Shown: positions 43,421-52,573, counted from the first letter of the stretch. The stretch is DNA of 54,296 nucleotides from UBA724 sp049596815 (GCA_049596815.1 JBMYLY010000004.1:1-54296), one strand, 5' to 3'. The notes: generated by a model not told the origin, from the letters alone. Program-made: numbers and translations.

Positions 43421-43725
43421 GAAAGGTAGAATTTTGTACAAAGACGCAATTCAGCTTGAATGAAACTAATATACAAAATCTTGACATACACGTCCTAATA
43501 AACCATCATTGCAATTCATCATGAGTGTCTACAACATAACACCCAATTTTCATACCATGGGTATTTGGCAGTCAAAAACACCGGTTGCGGACCCTCTGTG
43601 ACAATACAAGGGCATGGCCAATTTTACATCAACCACTCGCCTGTAACTATAACTAAGAACCATCCACCAACAACCGAGTATCCACCCACCTCAATCCCCA
43701 TTGTTAAAAAATTGCCAATTCGCTA
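43421..43725. other. Spacer upstream of the rpsL promoter
   Basis: No convincing gene or RNA seen. A plus-strand frame from TTG 43565 (68 codons) overlaps the rpsL promoter and lacks a ribosome binding site; it is not annotated as a gene. Confidence 0.5.
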
Positions 43726-43756
43726 TTTGATAATGAAAAAAATAATACTACATTTG
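43726..43756 (+). promoter_or_regulatory. Promoter of the str-S10 ribosomal operon
   Basis: TTTG (43726-43729), 19 nt, TACATTTG (43749-43756): exact Bacteroidota promoter. The rpsL ATG follows 36 nt later, preceded by GGGAAGAAA. This is probably the main promoter for the genes up to and beyond rplF. Confidence 0.85.
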
Positions 43757-43792
43757 CAGCCCTTTAAATAAGGGAAGAAATAAATAAAGTAT

Positions 43793-44167
43793 ATGCCAAC
43801 AATTTCGCAACTCGTTCGAAAAGGAAGAACAGATTTGACCAAAAAGAGCAAATCTGCCGCTTTAGACGCTTGCCCACAACGGCGTGGGGTATGTACCCGT
43901 GTGTACACCACCACTCCTAAAAAACCCAACTCCGCGATGCGCAAAGTAGCGCGTGTGCGACTCACCAACGGAAATGAAGTCAACGCTTACATTCCCGGGG
44001 AAGGTCACAACCTTCAGGAGCACTCAATCGTATTGGTGCGTGGTGGTCGGGTCAAAGACCTACCGGGTGTGCGTTACCACATTGTTCGTGGTGCCTTGGA
44101 CACCGCCGGTGTAGAGGGCCGCTTGCAACGACGTTCGAAATACGGCGCCAAAAGACCCAAAAAGTAA
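43793..44167 (+). CDS. rpsL: 30S ribosomal protein S12
   Basis: 124 residues, full length. TTTPKKPNSAMRK (about 39-51) and GGRVKDLPGVRYH (about 84-96) contain the two lysines (43/44 and 88, counting Met) whose changes give streptomycin resistance in other bacteria; both sites are wild-type Lys here. S12 lies at the decoding centre. First gene of the str-S10 operon, under the promoter at 43726-43756. Confidence 0.98.
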   Translation: MPTISQLVRKGRTDLTKKSKSAALDACPQRRGVCTRVYTTTPKKPNSAMRKVARVRLTNGNEVNAYIPGEGHNLQEHSIVLVRGGRVKDLPGVRYHIVRGALDTAGVEGRLQRRSKYGAKRPKK

Positions 44168-44180
44168 GAAGTACAATGAC

Positions 44181-44198
44181 GTTCAAGCTTGCTTGAAC
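44181..44198 (+). promoter_or_regulatory. Inverted repeat in the rpsL-rpsG gap
   Basis: GTTCAAG-CTTG-CTTGAAC, a perfect 7-bp stem with a 4-nt loop in the 47-nt gap. There is no T tract, so it is not a terminator. In E. coli S7 regulates its operon through the S12-S7 gap; a similar role here is inference. Confidence 0.5.
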
Positions 44199-44214
44199 CA
44201 CTCAATAGAAAGAT

Positions 44215-44691
44215 ATGAGAAAAAGAAAGGCCAAAAAGCGCCCCTTACTCCCCGACCCGCGATTCAATGACCAACTGGTCACACGTTTTGTTAACAACCT
44301 AATGTGGAGCGGAAAAAAATCCATCGCATTTCAGATTTTCTATGATGCCATTGACATTGTAGAAGAAAAAAACCAGGACGAAGAAAAGCAAGCGCTTGAT
44401 TTGTGGAAAGATGCCCTGACCAACGTAATGCCTCACGTTGAGGTACGCAGCCGTCGTGTGGGTGGTGCCACTTTTCAGATCCCTATGCCCATCCGTCCAG
44501 ATAGAAAAATTTCTATGGCTATGAAATGGATGATCAGTTTTGCGCGCAAACGCAACGAAAAATCCATGGCCCAAAAATTGGCAGCTGAAATCCTTGCTGC
44601 ATACAAAGAAGAAGGCGCAGCGGTCAAAAAGCGAGTGGACACCCACAAAATGGCCGAAGCCAACAAAGCATTCTCTCACTTTAGATTTTAA
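44215..44691 (+). CDS. rpsG: 30S ribosomal protein S7
   Basis: 158 residues: N-terminal RKRKAKKRPLLPDPRFND, conserved VEVRSRRVGGATFQIPMP. It binds the 3' major domain of 16S rRNA and starts head assembly of the 30S subunit. A hairpin (44181-44198) precedes it, and fusA starts 8 bp after its stop. Confidence 0.98.
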   Translation: MRKRKAKKRPLLPDPRFNDQLVTRFVNNLMWSGKKSIAFQIFYDAIDIVEEKNQDEEKQALDLWKDALTNVMPHVEVRSRRVGGATFQIPMPIRPDRKISMAMKWMISFARKRNEKSMAQKLAAEILAAYKEEGAAVKKRVDTHKMAEANKAFSHFRF

Positions 44692-44699
44692 CGAGAACC

Positions 44700-46823
44700 A
44701 TGGCAAGAGATCTTAAATACACACGTAATATTGGTATTGCTGCGCACATCGACGCAGGAAAAACCACCACTACAGAGCGTATTCTATATTATACAGGGGT
44801 AAGCCACAAGATTGGTGAGGTGCACGACGGTGCTGCTACCATGGACTGGATGGAGCAAGAACAAGAGCGTGGGATTACCATTACTTCTGCTGCTACTACT
44901 TGTGAGTGGACTTTCCCTACCGATCAAGGCAAGCCGGTTGAAGGTGCCAAGCCTTACCACTTTAACATCATTGACACTCCCGGACACGTGGACTTTACCG
45001 TTGAGGTAAACCGTTCTTTGCGTGTTTTGGACGGTTTGGTGTTTTTGTTTTCCGCCGTTGACGGGGTAGAGCCTCAGTCAGAAACCAACTGGCGTTTGGC
45101 TGACAACTACAAAGTGCCGCGTATGGGCTTTGTCAATAAGATGGACCGCCAAGGTGCCAACTTTTTGAACGTTTGTACTCAAGTTCGCGAAATGCTCAAA
45201 TCCAATGCCGTGCCAATCGTATTGCCTATTGGAGATGAGGACAACTTTAAAGGTTGTGTGGATTTGGTAAAAAACCGTGCCATCATTTGGCATGAGGAAA
45301 ACATGGGAGCCACTTTTGATGTGGTTGATATTCCTGAAGACATGAAAGATGATGTCGAAAAATTCCGCGGTGAGCTGATTGAGGCTGTCGCTGAATACGA
45401 CGAAAATCTTTTGGAAAAATATTTTGAAGATCCCGATAGCATCACCGAGGACGAAGTGCACAATGCCTTGCGTGCAGCTACCCAAGACATGAGCATCATT
45501 CCGATGATCTGTGGGTCTGCCTTTAAGAACAAAGGGGTTCAGTTTTTGTTGGATGCCGTTTGTCGCTACTTGCCTTCACCTGAAGACAAAGAAGCGATTG
45601 AAGGTACCAATCCTGATAACGATACTGTCATCACGCGCAAGCCTAGTGTCAACGATCCGTTTGCTGCTTTGGCTTTTAAGATTGCTACCGACCCTTACGT
45701 AGGTCGTTTGGCTTTCTTCCGTGCCTATTCAGGTCGTTTGAATGCCGGTTCTTATGTGTTGAACAACCGTTCCGGGAACAAAGAGCGTATTTCTCGTATT
45801 TACCAGATGCACGCCAACAAACAAAACGCCATCGAATTTATCGAAGCTGGTGATATTGGTGCGGCTGTAGGATTTAAAGACATCAAAACTGGGGACACCC
45901 TTTCTGATGAAAAACACCCAATCGTACTAGAAAGTATGGACTTCCCTGATCCGGTGATTGGTATTGCTGTAGAGCCCAAAACCAAGTCCGACGTGGACAA
46001 GTTGGGTATGGCTTTGGCCAAATTGGCTGAGGAAGACCCTACTTTCCAAGTTAAAACAGACGAAGCTTCGGGTCAGACCATCATCAGCGGTATGGGTGAA
46101 TTGCACTTGGACATTATCATGGACCGTCTCCGCAGAGAGTTTAAGGTCGATGTGAACCAAGGACAACCCCAGGTAGAATACAAAGAGGCCATCACTTCAT
46201 CTACCGATCACAGAGAGGTTTACAAAAAGCAAACTGGTGGTCGTGGTAAGTTTGCCGACATCGTATTTACCCTAGAGCCTGCTGAAGAAGGCAAACAAGG
46301 ACTTGAATTTGTCAACGAAATCAAAGGAGGTAACGTTCCTAAAGAATACATTCCTTCTGTTGAGAAAGGATTTAAAGAAGCCATGAAAAATGGTCCTTTG
46401 GCCGGATTTGAGGTCGATGCAGTTAAAGTAACCCTAAAAGACGGTTCTTTCCACCCTGTGGATTCCGACTCTTTGTCGTTTGAATTGGCGGCCAAGTTGG
46501 GTTATAAAGTAGCGGCCAAATCTGCAGGAGCTGTAATCATGGAGCCAATGATGAAATTGGAGGTATTGACTCCTGAAGAAAACATGGGTGATATCGTAGG
46601 GGACCTCAACCGCCGTCGCGGACAGGTCAACAGCATGGACGATCGAGCCGGATCTAAAGTGGTCAAAGCCATCGTTCCTCTGTCTGAAATGTTTGGATAT
46701 GTAACTTCGTTGCGTACCCTTTCATCTGGACGTGCCACATCTACGATGGAGTTTTCGCACTATGCCGAAACCCCATCCAATGTTTCTGAAGAAGTGATCT
46801 CTGCAACCGTTGGTAAAAGCTAA
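44700..46823 (+). CDS. fusA: Elongation factor G
   Basis: A 707-residue translocase with G1 AHIDAGKTTTTER (about 15-27), G2 region GITITSAATTC, G3 DTPGHVDFTVEV, G4 NKMDRQGANF, followed by EF-G domains II-V (GMGELHLDIIMDRL, CSAFKNKG-like GSAFKNKGVQ). It drives ribosomal translocation with GTP. It lies between rpsG and rpsJ; tuf is not next to it, as usual in Bacteroidota. Confidence 0.98.
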   Translation: MARDLKYTRNIGIAAHIDAGKTTTTERILYYTGVSHKIGEVHDGAATMDWMEQEQERGITITSAATTCEWTFPTDQGKPVEGAKPYHFNIIDTPGHVDFTVEVNRSLRVLDGLVFLFSAVDGVEPQSETNWRLADNYKVPRMGFVNKMDRQGANFLNVCTQVREMLKSNAVPIVLPIGDEDNFKGCVDLVKNRAIIWHEENMGATFDVVDIPEDMKDDVEKFRGELIEAVAEYDENLLEKYFEDPDSITEDEVHNALRAATQDMSIIPMICGSAFKNKGVQFLLDAVCRYLPSPEDKEAIEGTNPDNDTVITRKPSVNDPFAALAFKIATDPYVGRLAFFRAYSGRLNAGSYVLNNRSGNKERISRIYQMHANKQNAIEFIEAGDIGAAVGFKDIKTGDTLSDEKHPIVLESMDFPDPVIGIAVEPKTKSDVDKLGMALAKLAEEDPTFQVKTDEASGQTIISGMGELHLDIIMDRLRREFKVDVNQGQPQVEYKEAITSSTDHREVYKKQTGGRGKFADIVFTLEPAEEGKQGLEFVNEIKGGNVPKEYIPSVEKGFKEAMKNGPLAGFEVDAVKVTLKDGSFHPVDSDSLSFELAAKLGYKVAAKSAGAVIMEPMMKLEVLTPEENMGDIVGDLNRRRGQVNSMDDRAGSKVVKAIVPLSEMFGYVTSLRTLSSGRATSTMEFSHYAETPSNVSEEVISATVGKS

Positions 46824-46835
46824 TAACGAATCATT

Positions 46836-47141
46836 ATGAGTCAAAAAATTAGAATCAAACTCAAATCGTACGACTACAACTTAGTAGACAAGTCGGCCGA
46901 GAAAATTGTAAAAACGGTAAAGACTACCGGAGCTGTTGTTACAGGTCCCATTCCTTTGCCTACACACAAAAAGATTTTTACGGTCTTGCGTTCGCCACAC
47001 GTCAACAAGAAGTCGCGCGAGCAGTTTCAGTTGAGTTCGTACAAGCGTTTGCTGGATATTTACAGCTCGTCTTCTAAGACGATCGACGCATTGATGAAGT
47101 TAGAGCTTCCTAGCGGAGTAGAAGTAGAAATTAAAGTATAA
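46836..47141 (+). CDS. rpsJ: 30S ribosomal protein S10
   Basis: 101 residues: IRIKLKSYDYNLVDKSAEKIV, GPIPLPTHKKIFTVLRSPHV and KSREQFQLSSYKRLLDI are the S10 signature. In other bacteria S10 (NusE) also joins antitermination complexes. It follows fusA by 12 bp, joining the str and S10 clusters. Confidence 0.98.
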   Translation: MSQKIRIKLKSYDYNLVDKSAEKIVKTVKTTGAVVTGPIPLPTHKKIFTVLRSPHVNKKSREQFQLSSYKRLLDIYSSSSKTIDALMKLELPSGVEVEIKV

Positions 47142-47176
47142 CGTTCCGAAAGGAAAAACGATAAACAACGACCATT

Positions 47177-47794
47177 ATGTCTGGGTTAATAGGAAAAAAA
47201 ATCGGTATGACCAGCATCTTTGATGAGAACGGAAAGAACCTTCCGTGTACGGTCATTCAAGCCGGTCCATGTGTGGTGACGCAAGTTCGCACACAAGATA
47301 CGGACGGCTACGATGCGTTGCAGTTGGGTTTTGATGACAAGCCTGTCAAAAACAGCAACAAAGCTGCGCAAGGTCATTTTAAGAAAGCCAACACAGCACC
47401 CAAAAGAAAACTTGTAGAGTTTAAAGACTTCGACAGTGATTATAAATTGGGTGACACTGTGGGTGCAGACCTTTTTCAAGAAGGCGAATTTGTAGACGTT
47501 ACGGGCACATCCAAAGGAAAAGGTTTCCAAGGAGTTGTCAAGCGTCACGGCTTTGCTGGTGTGGGTCAGGCTACCCATGGACAACACAACCGTTTACGCG
47601 CACCCGGTTCTATCGGTGCGGCCTCCTATCCTGCACGTGTTTTTAAGGGCATGCGTATGGCGGGACGTATGGGCAACGAGCGTGTAACGGTTCAAAACCT
47701 TAAAGTACTCAAGGTAGTACCTGAAAAGAATTTGTTGGTCGTAAAGGGTTGTGTCCCTGGCCATAAAAACGCATATATCTTAATATCGAAGTGA
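47177..47794 (+). CDS. rplC: 50S ribosomal protein L3
   Basis: 205 residues: GLIGKKIGMTSIFDENGKNL at the start, then GTSKGKGFQGVVKRHGF and GSIGAASYPARVFKGMRMAG. L3 reaches near the peptidyl-transferase centre and is an early 50S assembly protein. A small TTCC-GAAA-GGAA hairpin (47144-47155) lies in the 35-nt gap before it. Its TGA overlaps the rplD ATG by one base. Confidence 0.98.
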   Translation: MSGLIGKKIGMTSIFDENGKNLPCTVIQAGPCVVTQVRTQDTDGYDALQLGFDDKPVKNSNKAAQGHFKKANTAPKRKLVEFKDFDSDYKLGDTVGADLFQEGEFVDVTGTSKGKGFQGVVKRHGFAGVGQATHGQHNRLRAPGSIGAASYPARVFKGMRMAGRMGNERVTVQNLKVLKVVPEKNLLVVKGCVPGHKNAYILISK

Positions 47795-48423
47795 TGAAAG
47801 TATCTGTAGTTGACATAAAAGGAAAAGATACCGGTCGCCAAGTCGATCTATCTAAAGATATTTTTGGGGTAGAGCCCAACGAGCACGCAGTCTATTTGGA
47901 TGTCAAGCAATACCTTGCCCACCAGCGTCAAGGTACGCACAAAGCCAAAGAGCGTGCAGAGATTACAGGGAGTACCCGTAAGATCAAAAAACAAAAGGGA
48001 ACAGGTACCGCACGTGCGGGTAGCATCAAAAACCCTTTGTTCCGCAGTGGAGGTCGTGTATTTGGTCCTCGTGTGCGTTCCTATGACATGAAAGTCAACA
48101 AGAATGTCAAGCGATTGGCTCGCAAAACAGCTTTAAGCCTGAAAGCAACTGCCAAATCACTGACTGTTGTTGAAGATTTTGACTTTGACGCACCCAAAAC
48201 CAAATCCTTTACAGCGGTTTTGGATGCCTTGGGCATCGCCGACAAAAAGGCTTTGCTTGTGGTAGGCAAGTCAAGCCAGAACGTTTACCTCTCCTCACGC
48301 AATTTGCAGCGTGCCGAGGTAGTGACCGATAACGAGCTCAGCACCTATAAGATCATCAATGCCCAACATTTGGTATTGGCAGAAAGTGCTGTGGAGACCA
48401 TAGTTTCAAACTTGAGTAAATAA
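47794..48423 (+). CDS. rplD: 50S ribosomal protein L4
   Basis: 209 residues from ATG at 47794, coupled to rplC by TGATG (GTG at 47791 is also in frame). Loop region RQGTHKAKERAEITGSTRK and GTGTARAGSIKNPLFRSGG. L4 lines the exit tunnel; in E. coli it also represses the S10 operon. Confidence 0.97.
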   Translation: MKVSVVDIKGKDTGRQVDLSKDIFGVEPNEHAVYLDVKQYLAHQRQGTHKAKERAEITGSTRKIKKQKGTGTARAGSIKNPLFRSGGRVFGPRVRSYDMKVNKNVKRLARKTALSLKATAKSLTVVEDFDFDAPKTKSFTAVLDALGIADKKALLVVGKSSQNVYLSSRNLQRAEVVTDNELSTYKIINAQHLVLAESAVETIVSNLSK

Positions 48424-48428
48424 GCATC

Positions 48429-48719
48429 ATGAGTGTATTGATAAAACCCTTAGTAACCGAAAAATCTACTAGCGAAAGCGAGTTGCGCAATCGTTACACT
48501 TTTTTGGTACGACCTACAGCCAACAAGGTTGAAATCAAAAAGGCTGTCGAAGCCACTTATGGTGTTGCCGTTGAGAAAGTACGCACATTGCGTTACGGAC
48601 CCGAGCGCAAAACGCGTTATACCAAAACCGGTATGCAACAAGGAAAAACCAACGCGACCAAGCGAGCCATCGTGGAAGTAGCAGAGGGTGATAAAATCGA
48701 TTTTTACAGTAATATATAA
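48429..48719 (+). CDS. rplW: 50S ribosomal protein L23
   Basis: 96 residues: IKPLVTEKSTSESE at the start, YTFLVRPTANKVEIKKAVE, and a basic loop KTRYTKTGMQQGKTNATKRA. It sits at the tunnel exit and docks signal recognition particle and trigger factor. 5 bp after rplD. Confidence 0.97.
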   Translation: MSVLIKPLVTEKSTSESELRNRYTFLVRPTANKVEIKKAVEATYGVAVEKVRTLRYGPERKTRYTKTGMQQGKTNATKRAIVEVAEGDKIDFYSNI

Positions 48720-48728
48720 ACCAATAGG

Positions 48729-49553
48729 ATGTCAGTTAGAAAACTCAAACCTATAACTCCTGGACAGCGCGGTAGAGTGGTCAATGGTTACGACGCCATC
48801 ACCACTGATAAGCCGGAGAAAAGCTTGCTTGCTCCGAAAAAACGTTCTGGAGGTCGTAACAACAGTGGCCGTATGACCAACCGCTATCGCGGTGGGGGTC
48901 ACAAGAAAAGATACCGCATCATCGACTTCAAGCGCAACCGCTATGACGCACCTGCTGAGGTGTTGAGTATAGAGTATGATCCCAACCGATCTGCTTTTAT
49001 CGCGCTTACCCAGTTTGAAGATGGGGAAAAACGCTACATCGTAGCCCAAAACGGTCTACAAGTAGGACAGAAAATAGTTTCTGGAGAGAACGTTACACCC
49101 GAGATCGGAAACGCCATGCCTTTGGCTAGCTTTCCATTGGGTACCATCATCTCTTGTATCGAATTGCATCCTGGCAAAGGAGCCGCTTTGGCTCGTAGTG
49201 CCGGTTCTTTCGCCCAATTGATGGCCCGTGATGGAAAATTTGCTACCGTCAAACTGCCTTCTGGTGAGACACGTATGATTCTCACCACTTGTATGGCTAC
49301 CGTGGGGGCAGTTTCCAATTCTGACCACCAGTTATTGGTTTCTGGTAAGGCCGGTCGCAGCCGTTGGCTCGGTCGCCGTCCACGCACCCGTCCTGTGGCT
49401 ATGAACCCTGTCGATCACCCCATGGGTGGTGGTGAAGGTCGTGCTTCGGGTGGACACCCACGTTCACGCAATGGCATTCCTGCAAAGGGATACCGCACGC
49501 GCAACAAGAACAAGGCATCTAACAAGTATATCATAGAACGAAGAAAAAAATAA
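48729..49553 (+). CDS. rplB: 50S ribosomal protein L2
   Basis: 274 residues: RKLKPITPGQRGRVV at the start, SGRMTNRYRGGGHKKRYR, and the highly conserved VDHPMGGGEGRASGG near the C-terminus, which includes the His important for peptidyl transfer. Full length. 9 bp after rplW and 3 bp before rpsS. Confidence 0.98.
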   Translation: MSVRKLKPITPGQRGRVVNGYDAITTDKPEKSLLAPKKRSGGRNNSGRMTNRYRGGGHKKRYRIIDFKRNRYDAPAEVLSIEYDPNRSAFIALTQFEDGEKRYIVAQNGLQVGQKIVSGENVTPEIGNAMPLASFPLGTIISCIELHPGKGAALARSAGSFAQLMARDGKFATVKLPSGETRMILTTCMATVGAVSNSDHQLLVSGKAGRSRWLGRRPRTRPVAMNPVDHPMGGGEGRASGGHPRSRNGIPAKGYRTRNKNKASNKYIIERRKK

Positions 49554-49556
49554 ATC

Positions 49557-49835
49557 ATGGCGCGATCATTAAAAAAAGGACCCTTCGTACACCACAGCTT
49601 GACCAAAAAGGTGCAAGCCAACATCGATTCTGGTAAGAAGAATGTGATCAAAACATGGTCACGTGCTTCTATGATTACACCAGACTTCGTAGGACAGACC
49701 ATTGCAGTACACAACGGACGTCAGTTTGTACCTGTCTATGTTACTGAGAATATGGTAGGCCATAAATTAGGAGAATTTTCACCCACACGTTCTTTTAGAG
49801 GACATGCTGGGGCAAAAAATAAAGGTAAAAAATAA
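49557..49835 (+). CDS. rpsS: 30S ribosomal protein S19
   Basis: 92 residues: MARSLKKGPFVHHSL, TWSRASMITPDFVGQTIAVH and LGEFSPTRSFRGHAG are the S19 signature. It contacts 16S rRNA in the 30S head. rplV follows after 2 bp. Confidence 0.98.
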   Translation: MARSLKKGPFVHHSLTKKVQANIDSGKKNVIKTWSRASMITPDFVGQTIAVHNGRQFVPVYVTENMVGHKLGEFSPTRSFRGHAGAKNKGKK

Positions 49836-49837
49836 CT

Positions 49838-50245
49838 ATGGGAGTTCGTAAAAGACAATCTGCCGAGCAGTTGAAGGAAGCGCGCAAGTCGATTGCGTTT
49901 GCAAAGCTGAACAACTGCCCAACTTCACCAAGAAAGATGCGCCTCATGGCCGACTTGATCCGTGGTGAAGGCGTAGACAAAGCCTTGTCTATTTTGCGTT
50001 TTAGCGCAAAAGAGTCTTCGTCTCGTTTGGAAAAGCTATTGCTTTCTGCGGTTGCCAACTGGCAAGCCAAAAACGAAGATGGTGATGTAGAGAAAGCAGG
50101 GCTTTATGTAAAAGAAATTCGTGTAGACAGTGCACGCATGCTCAAACGCCTACGTCCGGCACCTCAAGGCCGAGCCCACAGAATTAGAAAACGCTCTAAC
50201 CACGTAACACTCGTGTTGGGAGCTCAAGATAACGCGCAAAGCTAA
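49838..50245 (+). CDS. rplV: 50S ribosomal protein L22
   Basis: 135 residues: NCPTSPRKMRLMADLIRG, and VDSARMLKRLRPAPQGRAHR with KRSNHVTLVLG at the tunnel loop. L22 lines the exit tunnel. Slightly longer N-terminus than E. coli L22, as usual in the phylum. Confidence 0.98.
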   Translation: MGVRKRQSAEQLKEARKSIAFAKLNNCPTSPRKMRLMADLIRGEGVDKALSILRFSAKESSSRLEKLLLSAVANWQAKNEDGDVEKAGLYVKEIRVDSARMLKRLRPAPQGRAHRIRKRSNHVTLVLGAQDNAQS

Positions 50246-50253
50246 ACAGCAAT

Positions 50254-50973
50254 ATGGGACAAAAAACAAATCCAATAGGCAACCGCATCGGCATCATCAG
50301 AGGATGGGAGTCCAACTGGTATGGAGGTAGAGATTATGGAGACAAGTTGTCCGAAGACGACAAAATCCGACGCTACATCCACGCCCGTTTGGCCAAAGCC
50401 AGTGTGTCTCGAATCATTATCGAGCGCACGCTTAAGTTGGTTACTGTAACCATTACCACTGCCCGTCCGGGTATCATCATTGGAAAAGGTGGTTCTGAGG
50501 TTGACCGACTCAAGGAAGAATTAAAAAAGATTACCGGCAAGGAAGTGCAACTCAATATTTTTGAGATTAAGCGTCCTGAATTGGAAGCCCAATTGGTGGC
50601 TGCCAGCATTGCCCGTCAGATTGAAAGTCGTATTTCGTACCGACGCGCCATCAAAATGGCCATTGCTGCCTCTATGCGTATGAACGCCGAAGGTATCAAA
50701 GTACAGATTTCAGGTCGATTGAACGGCGCTGAGATGGCACGTTCTGAAAGCTATAAAGATGGACGTATTCCACTTTCCACTTTCCGTGCCGATATCGACT
50801 ATGCCTTGGTAGAAGCCCATACTACTTATGGTCGTATTGGTATCAAGGTATGGATTATGAAAGGTGAAGTCTATGGAAAACGCGAGCTTTCTCCTCTTGT
50901 AGGTATGAGTTTGGGTGCAACCAAAGGCAAAAATGACAAACGTGGTGGACGTTCGCCGCGCAGACGTAAATAA
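50254..50973 (+). CDS. rpsC: 30S ribosomal protein S3
   Basis: 239 residues: MGQKTNPIGNRIGIIRGW at the start, KH-domain loop GIIIGKGGSEVDRLKEEL, and the S3 C-terminal domain (GRLNGAEMARSESYKDGRIP). Acts at the mRNA entry site. Confidence 0.98.
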   Translation: MGQKTNPIGNRIGIIRGWESNWYGGRDYGDKLSEDDKIRRYIHARLAKASVSRIIIERTLKLVTVTITTARPGIIIGKGGSEVDRLKEELKKITGKEVQLNIFEIKRPELEAQLVAASIARQIESRISYRRAIKMAIAASMRMNAEGIKVQISGRLNGAEMARSESYKDGRIPLSTFRADIDYALVEAHTTYGRIGIKVWIMKGEVYGKRELSPLVGMSLGATKGKNDKRGGRSPRRRK

Positions 50974-50991
50974 TTTGAATACTGAATAGTT

Positions 50992-51411
50992 ATGTTACTA
51001 CCTAAAAGAACCAAATACAGAAAAATGCAGAAAGGCCGCATGAAAGGTCTTTCGCAACGTGGTCACCGTTTGTCCAACGGTATGTTTGGGATCAAAGCAT
51101 TGGATTCGGTGTTCATCACTTCACGTCAGATCGAGGCTGCGCGTATCGCCGCGACCCGTTATATGAAACGTGAAGGTCAATTGTGGATCAAAATATTCCC
51201 GGACAAACCCATCACCAAAAAACCGCTTGAGGTTCGTATGGGTAAAGGTAAAGGTGCTTTGGATCACTATGTGGCCGTGGTCAAGCCTGGACGTGTGTTG
51301 TTCGAGGTTGCCGGTGTACCCCACGATGTGGCCAAAGAAGCTTTGCGCTTGGCGGCTCAGAAGTTGCCCGTAAAAACAAAATTTGTGATTGCTCGTGATT
51401 ACGATGCATAA
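50992..51411 (+). CDS. rplP: 50S ribosomal protein L16
   Basis: 139 residues: MLLPKRTKYRKMQKGRMKG, then TSRQIEAARIAATRYMKREG and RMGKGKGALDHYVAVVKPG. L16 helps position tRNA in the A site. rpmC begins 12 bp later. Confidence 0.98.
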   Translation: MLLPKRTKYRKMQKGRMKGLSQRGHRLSNGMFGIKALDSVFITSRQIEAARIAATRYMKREGQLWIKIFPDKPITKKPLEVRMGKGKGALDHYVAVVKPGRVLFEVAGVPHDVAKEALRLAAQKLPVKTKFVIARDYDA

Positions 51412-51423
51412 TAGAGTATAGAA

Positions 51424-51621
51424 ATGAAACAACAAGAGATTAAGGCGTTAACCCAAGATGAGTTGCAAGAGCAACTTGCCCAACAGCAAAAAAGCTACGC
51501 TGAGGCCAAATTTTCGCATTCGCTTTCCAATTTGGAAAACCCGGTTCAATTGCGTGCCCAGCGTCGTACCATCGCGCGCCTTAAAACAGAAATAAATCAG
51601 CGTAACTCGCAAGAAGCGTAA
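51424..51621 (+). CDS. rpmC: 50S ribosomal protein L29
   Basis: 65 residues, helical: KQQEIKALTQDELQEQLAQQ with the conserved FSHSLSNLENPVQLRAQRRT and IARLKTE. Located near the tunnel exit beside L23. rpsQ starts 7 bp after its stop. Confidence 0.97.
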   Translation: MKQQEIKALTQDELQEQLAQQQKSYAEAKFSHSLSNLENPVQLRAQRRTIARLKTEINQRNSQEA

Positions 51622-51628
51622 TTTGATT

Positions 51629-51883
51629 ATGGAAAGAAATTTGAGAAAAGAACGAATCGGAGTGGTCACCAGCAACAAGATGCAAAAATCTATTGTTGTC
51701 AGTGAGGTCAAGCGTGTAAAACACCCTATGTACGGGAAATTCGTTTTGAAAACAAAAAAATACGTAGCCCACGATGAGCAGAACGACTGCAACATCGGAG
51801 ATACGGTCCGCATCATGGAAACCCGCCCATTGAGCGCTTCCAAGTGCTGGCGATTGGTCGAAATTATTGAAAGAGCAAAGTAA
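51629..51883 (+). CDS. rpsQ: 30S ribosomal protein S17
   Basis: 84 residues from ATG at 51629 (the frame opens with TTG at 51623). RKERIGVVTSNKMQKSIVVS and the C-terminal DTVRIMETRPLSASKCWRLV are the S17 signature. Binds 16S rRNA early in assembly. Its TAA overlaps the rplN ATG by one base (TAATG). Confidence 0.98.
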   Translation: MERNLRKERIGVVTSNKMQKSIVVSEVKRVKHPMYGKFVLKTKKYVAHDEQNDCNIGDTVRIMETRPLSASKCWRLVEIIERAK

Positions 51884-52251
51884 TGGTACAACAAGAATCC
51901 AGACTTAAAGTAGCAGACAACACAGGAGCCAAAGAGGTGCTTACCATCCGTGTTTTGGGAGGTACAAAGCGTCGCTATGCTTCTATTGGAGACAAGATCG
52001 TGGTAACGGTCAAAGATGCTACCCCTAACGGAACGGTGAAAAAAGGGCAAGTGTCTACCGCTGTGGTGGTACGTACCAAAAAAGAAGTGCGTCGTCCTGA
52101 CGGGTCCTATATCCGTTTTGATGAAAACGCATGTGTGTTGCTCAACCCTACAGGTGAAATGCGCGGAACTCGTGTGTTTGGTCCTGTGGCTCGTGAGTTG
52201 CGAGACAAAAAATTCATGAAGATTATTTCCTTAGCCCCCGAGGTATTATAA
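51883..52251 (+). CDS. rplN: 50S ribosomal protein L14
   Basis: 122 residues: MVQQESRLKVADNTGAKEVL, SAVVVRTKKE-like STAVVVRTKKEVRRPDGS and GTRVFGPVARELRDKKF. Part of the subunit interface. Translationally coupled to rpsQ. Confidence 0.98.
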   Translation: MVQQESRLKVADNTGAKEVLTIRVLGGTKRRYASIGDKIVVTVKDATPNGTVKKGQVSTAVVVRTKKEVRRPDGSYIRFDENACVLLNPTGEMRGTRVFGPVARELRDKKFMKIISLAPEVL

Positions 52252-52260
52252 GCATAGAAG

Positions 52261-52572
52261 ATGAAAAAAATTAAGATTAAAACAGGTGATACGGTTCGCG
52301 TCTTGGCAGGAGACCACAAAGGCGCTGAAGGCAAGGTATTGCGATTGATTGTCGAAAAAGACAAAGCCATCGTTGAAGGCGTAAATATCGTCAAGCGTCA
52401 CACCAAGCCTAACGCCCAGAACCCACAAGGTGGCATCGTCGAAAAAGAGGCAGCCATTCATATCTCCAATTTGTCATTGTTGGCCGCTGATGGAAAGCCT
52501 ACGCGTGTGGGTTATCAGTTCAACGGCGACAAAAAAGAGCGCATCTCACGTAGAACCAATGAAGTAATTTAA
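52261..52572 (+). CDS. rplX: 50S ribosomal protein L24
   Basis: 103 residues with a KOW motif near the N-terminus (DTVRVLAGDHKGAEGKVLR) and VEGVNIVKRHTKPNAQNPQG. An early 50S assembly initiator. rplE follows after 1 bp. Confidence 0.98.
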   Translation: MKKIKIKTGDTVRVLAGDHKGAEGKVLRLIVEKDKAIVEGVNIVKRHTKPNAQNPQGGIVEKEAAIHISNLSLLAADGKPTRVGYQFNGDKKERISRRTNEVI

Positions 52573-52573
52573 G

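Noticed and set aside
43565..43771. 68-codon plus-strand frame before rpsL, with a faint PAAR-like GPSVTIQGHGQFYINHSP
   Set aside because: TTG start without ribosome binding site, overlaps the rpsL promoter, and the resemblance is too short to trust.
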